From Nigrospora sphaerica (Eukaryota; Ascomycota; Sordariomycetes; Amphisphaeriales; Apiosporaceae), in contig JAGVVL010000027.1 in the NCBI GenBank assembly GCA_018287875.1, forward strand, positions 1,116,001 to 1,180,000: DNA of 64,000 nucleotides, written 5' to 3'. The position numbers were made by a program, and so were the translations under genes. This document shows positions 41,645 to 51,427 of this stretch, piece by piece (within the stretch, counting starts at the first letter, position 1; the number at the start of each line of letters is the position of its first letter). The notes beneath the pieces were generated by a model, which made no database searches, had not been told where the DNA came from, and was given only the letters and a program-made list of their open reading frames with translations.

Positions 41645-44078
41645 ATGCCGGAATCCGTGCTGCGACGCCCGAATGGCCGTCTGCAGGCCTGCGATCGGTG
41701 CCGTCGTAGAAAGGTACTCGTCCCGTCTGGCAGCTTAACCCTCTCCGCGGCCAACGTTTCCGTGGGACTGATTTGACTACTAGGTGGCCTGTGATCACAC
41801 CCAGCCAGCCTGCTTCCGATGTACGAAGGGCCGCAAGAGCTGTGTCTATAGCTCTTCCGGTCCCGGGTCATTAAACGGGCTGCCTCCTTCCTCGGCTTCG
41901 CACGGCGGTTGGAGCCCCAACACAGCCCGTCCACGTGATTCACAATCCCAACGACCCAGGGCCTATGGCTATCTTGGAACTACTAGCTCTGTTGCTGCAT
42001 TTGTAAGCAAGCCTTCTGGTTGTTTTGTCGAAGTTGGGGAATATTGCAATGCAGTACCAGCAGATCTCTGTGTTTATGGGGTCTACCCGTCCTTCCCCCC
42101 GGGAGGCCCATCAGCAGGTGGGAAATCGCTGTCGTTCCAGCATTTTCTAACTCCAACCACTGCAGCGAGAGACCCGTGTGAATTTGTCTCTTTTGGGCGA
42201 GGCACCCGAAAGTCCGGAGCAAAGCTATGATGTCGAAATTGAAGGCCCCATCCTATCGCCCGACATCCGTGAGCTCTGCCTCGCGTGTCTACGAATCATC
42301 CCTGCTCGCGCTGAGTTCGCGTTTCCTGATCTCAGGGAAGCGGGCACGTCATCTTTCTTCTACAGCCATCTGAATCAATGTGTTGCTACCATCCTGTCGT
42401 CACTGTATGATGTATGGGGCGAATATTTCCAACCGGAAACGCGAACCGATACGAAACTCGAAGCAATGGCCCGCACTATCTGCGCCAACTCATCGAAACC
42501 TTTCTCGGATACTATCAGTAATCCGACTGCGTGGATGGGCCAGTTCACTGGGCATAACCTGCGTTGGGAGTCCCTGGGACTTCTTTTTAACCGCCTTGAG
42601 GCAGAAAAGAGCCTAGTGGATACAGCAGACGGCCAGCACAGGGATGTTCAGAACATGAGACAATACGCCCATGCCCGCCTTCAAGCAATCAAACCCTGCA
42701 TTCAACTATGTGAAGAGTTTTCCGAAATGAACATTCTTATAATGGTTTTGTACGAACGCCGCACGACGTACGAGTCAGTGTTAAGTGGTGATGCTAGTAA
42801 GTACAGACACAGTCCCTTCTATTACTAATATCAACGCTGCTTTGTAGCCAATGTCCTCAGGACTTATATCATTTTAATAGGTCTGTCTACTTGGCGATAT
42901 CATTCACAAGCGGTCTCGCTCGTCACCTTTCACGGAATGCATGACGAACCTAGGAACACCCATTACCAACCGACTCTAGCTTCCGAGACCCGAAGGCGGT
43001 TAACATCGTTTTTATTCGCTATAGACAACACCTTTGCTACATTCACGGGTCGGCCGCCAATCCTGGGCTTGAAATACATGTCAACCCCACTCCCACTAGA
43101 CCTTGAAGATAGCGACTTGTACAAAGATCCGGATACACTGGCGCAAAGGGTACTCGAAACAGTGGACGAAAGAGGATGGAACAGGACAGGCAAATTATTC
43201 TCATCCACATTCCTACGTGCACGAGCTATCTTGGCTTACATCAGAGCCGAGATTATCGAGACATCTCTAGCAACTAATAATATGGCGTCGGTCGAGCAAA
43301 TCGAGTAAGTTATCCCCTATTCCTCGCAGCCGCTAGTGCTGGTAGAGTAGCTGATGTGTCTCCCCAGGCAAATCAAGTCAAAACAAGCTCTAGCCGTCTC
43401 AGAGTTTCCCGCCGGTCTGATATTTCGTTTAGAAGAAATTGGAAAGCCAGATGCCGATAAAACTTACCCCTTTCACCGACTAAGGATCGGACTGAATGTT
43501 CTCATGAACGACTTTCTTCTGAACCGACTTCTTACTCGCCAGGGTTTACCCGACGACGGAAACCTACTACTCGTTGCGTATGAGCTAGTGGCTATCACAT
43601 TGGCATGTTGGACACACATAGACCTCTTTACAAAGGAGCGGGACTTTGACTTTATTGTGCGTTGCCCCGATGGAATACAGCCAAAACTGTCAAGAGAGGG
43701 CTGTTTTGCTAACCTGACCTAACGCCCACCCAGCTCTTAACCTATGGGGCCCCAGCGGGAGGGGTTCTCTGCATGGAGCTCTTAAAGCCCACTTTCCAAG
43801 GCTGCCACCCAAAAGACCCCCAGATCACTCGCTCGTCCATCATACAGAAGCTCAGCCTCCTGCTCGGTTTCTTCGACTGGATCAGCCCCACGGCGGCTAA
43901 TACGGCACTCTGCGAACAGTGCAAAGTCACGGTTAAGCGCGTACTCGACACAACCCTCAATGGCCCGTCATATGACCCGAACGCACCCGCGACAGCCCTG
44001 GACTGGGATTTCACCGCCCACGTTGACTTCAACTTTGATCTGCTGGATACTTTTGGCTGGTTGCGGTCTGACACGTGA
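41645..44078 (+). CDS. Zn2Cys6 fungal transcription factor
   Basis: Model: exons 41645-41713, 41784-42002, 42166-42796, 42848-43304, 43368-43656 and 43734-44078, about 669 aa. All five introns (51-163 nt) keep the frame. The zinc cluster is ACDRCRRRK, intron, VACDHTQPACFRCTKGRKSC, giving Cys-x2-Cys-x6-Cys-x6-Cys-x2-Cys-x6-Cys near residues 16-42. The middle homology region has LSTWRYHSQAVSLVTFHGMH, then ETRRRLTSFLFAIDNTFATFTGRPP, as in the Fungal_trans domain. The C-terminal part has LLTYGAPAGGVLCMELL. Such proteins bind CGG-type sites in the nucleus. No adjacent pathway cluster shows its target. Intact as modelled. Confidence 0.85.
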
Positions 44079-45296
44079 TTTCATGTCGCTTGGAGGCCAT
44101 TCTCTGTTTGGACTCCTGACATACGTGTGTCAATGTAGATTATGGCTCCGGAGCGACGTACTAAGATGCCGATCTGCTTAAGTTGAAGTTTACAGCATGT
44201 TGGGGGCCTTCGAATTGGAGGGAAAACTCTCCTGTCAACGTCGCCAAAGCCCGCATAGTCTAGTCTGCGAATCCAGGAGGAATCAAGACGCATGTTTCCA
44301 GCCGTTTTGTCATGTCAGTTACCCAATACTAGGCAGGGATGACAACAGCAACGCCTCCTTCGCCCCAGCGGTACAAACATTATTATCACTCACCAAGGGA
44401 CAGTGCTTCTTTGATCAACGAATTGTTGCAACGCTATAACCGCTGCCAATGAATACAGAGACCAAGGCTCGCATATTTTAATTGAGCCAGAGCATTAACA
44501 GCAGGGCAGCGTAGAACTAATATTTCTGTAAGGGGCTTCGACACGCAGCGAGTGCTACCAAGGCGACGGTAGGCACGACCATGAAGGCTGGAGTGGACAA
44601 AAAATGCGGCACATGGCCCCTTGCGCCCACGGACACCCGCTGCTGCTCACCACCGTCCTGGTGTCCTAATGATGCTCTTCCCGTCTTTTGCAACACTCTA
44701 GGGCAGACACCTCGGCTCGACCCCATACTACCGTGTGGCTCCTCCTTGTGCGATGGCCGACACAAGAATCGGACGGCTAGCAGCGCAGGAACCGCCGCCG
44801 CCGCTCTCCTCGTAGTCTGTCTGTTGCTGTAGACAATACGCTGTGCCACGGGAAAGGCGTACTTCAAGGCATCATCATTCTGTCGAACTGCCAACGGTGC
44901 ACGGGTCGCCCAAACGGCCAGGGTATTCAATGGAGGGTCAGCGGCAAGGGTTCCATAGGCTTGGCAGGCGGTATTCGCATCGGCAAGTCGACTTGCTAGG
45001 GGCGGTGCGTGCTGGGCGGGGCGTCAAGGACGTGGGCGTCTGGCAGGCACAGACGGCCGGAGGGGCACATGACACGAGCCTGGCGGCCTACCATGCCCAG
45101 GCGCAGGCGCGGTGCGTCAACAACGGGCGCCTATGTGCATTTCTTTCTCTGCATGTTACATTGCAGGATCCGGAGTCCTGTCATGGTCGGACTACGATGC
45201 TGCCCTGGGCCGGCTCCGGTCTGTCGATTTCCATCGCGCTTTCGGCTTCTCCTAGCCTTCAGTTTTGGCTACTGCCTACGCTTAAGGCTCAGCGGA
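44079..45296. other. Region before transposon C
   Basis: Mostly featureless. One frame at 44581-44832 (plus) is listed separately. No other coding signal is seen. Confidence 0.5.
44581..44832 (+). CDS. Possible last exon of a Cys-containing, GPI-anchor-like protein
   Basis: An 83-codon frame has DTRCCSPPSWCPND, CGSSLCDG and a C-terminal hydrophobic stretch (SSAGTAAAALLVVCLLL) like a GPI-anchor signal. It lacks a signal peptide, so earlier exons would be needed, and I could not find them. It may be chance or a remnant. Confidence 0.25.
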   Translation: MKAGVDKKCGTWPLAPTDTRCCSPPSWCPNDALPVFCNTLGQTPRLDPILPCGSSLCDGRHKNRTASSAGTAAAALLVVCLLL

Positions 45297-45298
45297 TA

Positions 45299-47225
45299 AG
45301 TTGGACTACCACCACTTGGGCCAACCCAGACTTGGACCACCAACAAAGTCAGCTCATCCTCCTCATCGCCAACAACTTCAACCATGGATATAATAACAAC
45401 CAAAACACCAATAGATAGATTAATTAGACCATTGTCATCGCCTTTCAATTGTGCATCTTCTGATATGGCCACCGATCGGGAAAAAAAGCTGCGTGCTGCT
45501 ATTCGTGCCACGAAGGACGGCGCCTCCGTCCGCTCAGCTGCTAAGCAACACTCCATCCCTAGGTCCACACTTCAACGCCATATTGACGGTGGACGGACCG
45601 TTCGTGAGGCTCACGAAGAGCAACAGAACCTTTCACCGCGCCAGGAAGCTCATCTGGTGCGCTGGGTTAAGACGCAGACCAAGTTAGGCTACGCGCCGCC
45701 TCACTCAAGGTTCACGATGTATGCTTTGAGGATCTCTCGAGCGTCTGGAGGACCTGAGACCTTCGGAAAACACTGGATCCAGCGCTTCCTAAAGCGTCAT
45801 CCAGAGTTGAAGACCTTGCGCAGCGTCCGCTATGACTGGCGGCGCGCTAACGCAGCTTGTTCAACAAATATCGAGGAGTTCTTCTAACGGTTGGATGACC
45901 CCTTAATGTCAGCCATCCCTCCAGCTCACACTTATAACGCCGACGAGATAGGGTCCCAGATTGGAATTGGAGACGCTCCCCTTGTCATCGGACCCTCTGA
46001 GCTTAAGGAGGTCCTCATTAAGGACCCCCTAAATAGAGAGTGGGTGACTATCGTGGAGTGCGTGGCTGGAGACGGCAGAGCGCTTTTCCCCTTGGTTATC
46101 TTCGGAGGCAAAAACGTCCAGCAGCAGTGGTTTGAGGAGGAGATGCTAGGAGATGATGACCTCAAGTCCTGGAGGTTCGCCTCTAGCGGTTCTGGCTGGT
46201 CAAGCAACGAGATAGCGCTGCGCTGGCTACGTGAGGTGTTCCTCCCTCAGACGAAGCCTCAAAACTATCGCCAGTGGCGTCACCTTATCATCGACGGCCA
46301 TAACAGCCACATCAACGAGCCTTTCCTCCTGGAATGTCTCCAAGCGCGAGTCTGGCTTAATTTCCTCCCAGCGAACTGCTCACAAATCCTCCAGCCCCTC
46401 GACGTCGGCCCATTCTCAGCGTTGAAGCGCAGGTTCAGGTCCATTTTGCGTGCCACCTGCTATTCCATGATGGTTACCGTTGCCGGCAAGCCAGAGTTCG
46501 TGGCTGCTTGGAAAAGAGCCCGAAATGAAACCCTAACGATGGACAAGATCCTGAGAGGCTGGGAGGCAACTGGCATCTTTCCAAGAGACCGTTCCAAGCC
46601 TCTCAATAGCAGGCTCACTGCCCAGGCGGACGCGCAGACTGCAGGAGAACCGGAGCGCGCGAAAACACCAGACCAAAGCGCAGCGTTGAACGAAAACGAA
46701 CTTAAGACTCCAAAGAACAGCAGGCAAGTGAAGGAATTAGGGCTTCGTGTGTTAGCAGCGGACAGCGCGCTCGCGACTGCAATGCAGCGCCGAGGCCTTT
46801 GGAAGCTGCAGAAGGCCTTCGACATCCTTACCGCCAGCAACGTCGCTTACGAGCAGGGAAATGAGCAATTAAAAGCTGCACTCGAGAGACAGCGACCTCG
46901 AAAACAGCGTCGAGTCCTTCCTAAGTCTCAACAGGCGTTTGTTGATATGGAGGACATCTCGTAAGCTAGGGATCAGCTGAGGGATGAAGCGGACCAAGTT
47001 CGCCCACGGAGGTTTGCGCGCCAGCAGCAAAATAGGCGGTCGAAAACACGACAAATTGAAGATAATTGGGACCATGAGATAGAGGAGGTCCTTGAGGAGA
47101 TACAAGTCAAGTATTAGCTAATTAGGCCTGGTTGTGGCTGCAAAACACCAAAAACCGTCTTAAGGGGTCTCATGATAGGTGTGGTGGCCCAAGTCTGGAT
47201 TGGCCCAAGTGGTGGTAGTCCAACT
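45299..47225 (+). mobile_element. Pogo/Fot1-type DNA transposon C, 1,927 bp
   Basis: 44-bp inverted ends (45299-45342 and 47182-47225) start AGTTGGACTACCACCACTTG, with TA at 45297-45298 and 47226-47227. Same length as element B and nearly identical, but in the opposite orientation. The right end lies beside a LINE gag remnant. Confidence 0.93.
45384..47117 (+). pseudogene. Pogo-type DDE transposase, two in-frame stops (element C)
   Basis: One reading frame from 45384 to 47117 encodes about 575 residues apart from two TAA codons at 45885 and 46961. It has an HTH_Psq-like start (DGASVRSAAKQHSIPRSTLQ), a CENP-B-type second DNA-binding domain (LSPRQEAHLVRWV), and the DDE core. The core aspartates are in YNADEIG, LIIDGHNSHI and LQPLDVG, with 35 residues between the second and third (DD35D). 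The C-terminus is basic with a coiled segment. Copy B reads CAA at the second stop, so the change is CAA to TAA. The first stop (after E-E-F-F) is shared by both copies. This is the best-preserved copy in the window but still cannot make a full protein. Confidence 0.88.
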
Positions 47226-47229
47226 TAGT

Positions 47230-48440
47230 TGCTCAGTGCTTTATTGGTGGCAACTTCTGCCAGTCATTTTTTCGCCTATGATTCTTAGCTCTGGTAGTTC
47301 CCGTGGACGCAGTGTGAACCCCTTCGGCCTCGTGACTCTAGGCCGCTTTGGAAATTTGGACCTGCTCTTAACGGACCGGGCATTCCTTTGACCAGGCTGT
47401 GTGTGGTCCTTTGCAAGCCGGACAACAGTATATCGGCTGTGGTTGCCCGTTTATAGGCTCTCCTTTTCATCGTTCATGGTGGAGGAGCAGAGGCCGTGTC
47501 TGGGCTTATGTCGGCAGATGTGAGCAATGTGCCCGTATCGGAAGCAGCGGTAGCACTGCTTGAACTGTACGCCATCGGCGAACGGCTCGCTCGGGTAGTA
47601 TCCGTACTGCCATACCAGGCCGTCGCGGCAAATCCGCTCAGCCTCCTGCACCGACGACGCCACGGTAATGTATAAGGCCATCGCTTCTCTTGAGAAGTAT
47701 TTGCACTGCGAGGGAGCTTCGCCTTCAACACGTCGAGGGGACAACCTGGCTGGCTTCGGAGGTGGGCTGCCAGTTGTGATTCGCTCGTTTTTACTCCTCC
47801 CTTGTTCATCCCATGGGCCACCACGAGTACCTTTCTGTGGCACAAAAAACGGACCCGTTAATTGCCCTGCAGTAACTGCGCCTTATATGTGACACTTTCT
47901 TTTCTAGGTAGCAGCGCTCTCTCTGAAAGGCTGCGGTGATCTAGGTTCGGTCGGCTTCCGGCATCCGTTTCTCAACGGCTGTCTTGTAGGCGATGGCATA
48001 ATCGCCGCTGGGCAGCTTGCGGGCCGCCACGGCTGCTTCTTTACCCGCTGCCATGTTGATCTCACTCACGTCTCCGCATATATCCGGCCTTCGGCCTCTG
48101 CTTCCTTCACTGTGACCACTCGTTCATGTCGGGGAGGCAGCGCCTTGGCTACTTGTGGGGCCCCGAGAGAAGCGGCTAACGCGGCAGCAGCAGCTGCGGA
48201 GGCTGCGTAGAGCCTTGAGACTTTGACATCCCTCTGGATCTCCTTCAGCGAGTTCTCAATTTCGTCGAGCGGCTGTTCGATGCTCGGGCAGGCAGTGGGG
48301 CTTGCTGCTCTAGCCTGCTTCCAGGACGTGGATGGCAGTTTCGACGGCGGCTAGAACGGTGCCAGGTCAGCTTTGCCGGCTATGAAGCGTTTCAGATCTT
48401 CCAGAGCGCCGCGGATGACCTTTGTTCTGGATCCAGAGGC
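47230..48440 (-). pseudogene. LINE (Tad1-like) ORF1/gag remnant
   Basis: On the minus strand, 47830-47451 contains ALYITVASSVQEAERICRDG, then a zinc knuckle CYRCFRYGHIAHIC, as in ORF1 of fungal Tad-type non-LTR retrotransposons. Further 5' (48440-47940) broken frames give IRGALEDLKRF, KEIQRDVK and ARKLPSGDYAI, which also fit the gag protein. Several stops and frame changes are present. A 60-bp repeat (47834-47896, shared with 14588-14650) sits in the middle. No reverse transcriptase is seen in the window. Confidence 0.65.
47834..47896. repeat. Short dispersed repeat inside the LINE remnant (partner 14588-14650)
   Basis: Direct-orientation match to 14588-14650, described there. It separates two parts of the gag remnant. 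Confidence 0.6.
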
Positions 48441-49215
48441 TATGGTGCGGCTGGGCAATGGTGTTCGAGAGTCCGGAGGCGGGGGCTCAGGTGGGATGGA
48501 CGGTTAACGGCGCCCACGACCCGCGTCTTGCCTCGCCAGTGGTGGTTCGGTCATTTTTAGGCTCTGTTGAGCCCTGGGAACTGTTTCAAGACTGTACGGT
48601 GGGTGGTAGACACGTTGTTGCGCTGTAGTTGCCTTACAGGCTCGTTTACGAGAGGTTTTGGATACAGTCCCTGGATATTGCACATGTACTGGATGACCAC
48701 TAGTAGAGTGGACAATCTATAAGTAGGAAACGTATCCAACAGGAACGGTTAGACTAGAATTTGAACGCATAACATGCCTGCGTACAGTTAGCTCCTGTTT
48801 GCTTTCACCGTTTCATTGTGGACATTAGTTATTGCAATACATGTCACTTCATAGGTTGTACAACCTCTTCGGACACTGTATTAAATCGCATGTGCCTGAT
48901 TTTAAAAGCCAAAGAAAAGTATCCAGGGGGTGGCGAGGTTACCGCGTATCAGTCTCGAGTCTTGATTGTTCGAGTACGGTTGACAGCGGACTGTTAGCTG
49001 GCACCCAGCAAACATAGGGGGTGCCTGGCACACGTTGTGTTGGGGACTGAGGTTGAGACACACGCAACCAAGAAAAAATGGGATAAGTTCGAGGGGTGGC
49101 GGTCGGTGGCCACCAGAGACGAAGCGACATTTAGGCTGGATACGTCACGAGATGTTGCCCATGCCCACACACGTAAGCATCCATAGACGGCCGACATGCT
49201 TAAGGGACGGGCCGA
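48441..49215. other. Transposon-rich intergenic sequence
   Basis: No gene recognised between the LINE remnant and the DDE_3 remnant. AT-rich around 48650-48920. Confidence 0.45.
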
Positions 49216-50160
49216 CTATCTTTCGCATCGTTTTCTGTCCCACCAGAAGGTTACAGAAGATTTAGCACTTGAGCTCGATGCACAGCTCTTTGCTGGCACA
49301 TAGGAAGCCTCACAGGCCTGCGCGATTCGCTCCATGGAGGCGATGCGTATAGAAGCGCTTGGCGTGGTCTCGAGGGCCGTCGCTGTCTGCTTTCCTGCCG
49401 TCGCGAACGTCTCCTCGGGGACGGCGTGTCTGCGGGTCTCTCGTCCTCGTCGCCAGCGTCGTCGGCCTCGCAGGGACAAGGTGGACGAATACGACTCGGT
49501 AGAGTCGTCTGGACCCAGCGCCTGGGGTGTCTTTGGGGTGGTGGTATGCTGATCACATGGTTGGACGAGCTGATCCACAAAACCTTCCAAAGCCGTCGTT
49601 CTTTGTCGACTCGTGGACCATGCTGTATTGTAGGATACCATCTTGCGCGAGCGCAGGGATGATCTGGTGCCTGCGCCCCCGGCGAAAAGGCGCGAAGTGC
49701 ATAGGGGCGACCCAACTGGCGGCAATCCTTTCCGTCTCACCCTCCCCCCTCCCGAGCCTATTTAATCCCGATTTATCAATGTAGATCAGATAGCAAGAAC
49801 TTTAGTGCGGGATCTTATTGAGATAAAAGTCACGTAAGTTGGCGGTTCGTTCTTGTGCGACGCGACGGGTGAGCTTGTTCGCCTTGCGGGTCGTCGCCAT
49901 GGCCCGACTGATGCTAGCCGTCGTCACCTTCGTCTGGAACTGATCCCAAAGAAACACGGCCATCTCATCCAGATACATCGGGCTGTCGGAGCACCTTATC
50001 GCACAGCGCACGCATAATGTTAGGCATGATGCTCCTTGGTCGACCAAGCTTGGCCGACGGGGTGCGACGTGGAGGGAGATGCGTTTAATTGACGGGACCG
50101 GGCCCTTCGAGTGATGCGCGCGCTGCAGCCGGCAATGCCCGCTCTTTGTGCGACACACAG
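49216..50160 (-). pseudogene. DDE_3 (IS630/Tc1-like) transposase remnant
   Basis: Minus-strand pieces in broken frames keep family motifs: PSLVDQ (near 50040), MYLDEMAVFLWDQF (about 49975-49930), NLRDFYL (about 49825), then LIYIDKSGLN (near 49780, Lys for the usual Glu after Asp), IIPALAQDGIL and finally MERIAQACE. Several stops and frame changes separate them. The catalytic set cannot be complete. Confidence 0.6.
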
Positions 50161-51427
50161 GGCGTCACATGCCAAAAGAGCCTGGAGTTGAGCATGACGA
50201 ACCCGTGCAAGTCTTAAGGACATGACTGCGAACGTAGTTCCCTTTCGTTGCCTATTAATGATCGTAGAGACAGAACGAGAGTCTGTTGGCACCTCACTAC
50301 ACTCTAGTCAGCCAAATGGGCCACAACTGCACTCGAGGCTGCTTCGGGGGACGGGAGCACTAGGGGATGCGGATGCTTGTGTAGAAACCCACGCACGACC
50401 CGACATGGGTGGGCGGCCTTGGTAGGTGGGCCATTCTCGGCCTGTCCCTATGGCTGGCAACCCATAGACAGGATGTCGCCTGGCCATTTTTCATGCCCAC
50501 AATTTGCGGATTATTAGCCTGGGCTTGAAGCGGGGATTGTATTCTGGTGTCGTGAACCACAACCCCCCGTAGAACTAACAGCGCATCATGTAGCTGCTGC
50601 ATTGGACGGCAGAATTGCATAGAACACTTGCATGCCACGTGTCTAATACGTCCTGTGAATTTTTAGGTAGGTCGTAGATGTTGGTTTGATCACTGTACAA
50701 TACTATGTACATCATGGCAGCGCGGGTGCGAAGAGCGGGGTAGGTCAAGCTATTGGTTGGGGTCCTACGTATAGCAGTTGTACTGCTCGTTGTTGGAGGT
50801 CTGCTCAAGCCCCAGCTTCTACATGCCCCCCACATTGTCCAGCACCTAATAGCAGTCGAGATGCGTTATTGAGTTGCAAAATCCAAGCGTGGATGATCTG
50901 CGGTCCGGAGCAGTGCTACAGCGAACAGCCAATAGTAATGCTCGTCAAGCTGTGATAAAAGGGCACTGCCTTCGCTCAACTCTTTCGCCGAGCTCCTCCG
51001 CCACCCACCCAGTATGTGTTCCCACTTCTCAGCCAACGACCCCTACAGGAGCTGAACCGCAGCACTCAGCATACAGCACACAGCCTACAGCCCGCAGCCT
51101 ACAACCTGCAGCCATGGCGTCCTTTTCCATCCATGTTGGACGAACAAGGACCACCCGCCGACCGGTGGGGCATGGCGACCCGCGGGGTGAAATAAGCCTG
51201 CCCAGGGCGAGCGCAGCCTTCGCTGTCCCCGTCGCCCAGCCTTCAGTGCGCTCTGCGTGGCCTTCTTAGGAACGTTCTGCTCGGGATCGGACGAGAAGCG
51301 CCGTTTCAGCTTGCAGTAAGCAGCACCGTCTACCACACGAGACATCTTCTCGAGCGCACGCATGCCACCAAACCGGATTCTACCGACGCTCAAAATTGAA
51401 CGGTCATTGCTCACCGAGTAGCCCCCC
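50161..51427. other. Intergenic region upstream of NLR4
   Basis: No gene recognised. Just before the NLR4 start, 51060-51112 is an imperfect tandem of CAGCATACA/CAGCCTACA-like units. Confidence 0.5.
51060..51112 (+). repeat. Imperfect 7-9 bp CAGCNYACA tandem repeat
   Basis: Units such as CAGCATACAG, CACACAGCC, TACAGCCCG and CAGCCTACAACC follow each other upstream of the NLR4 start. Confidence 0.6.
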
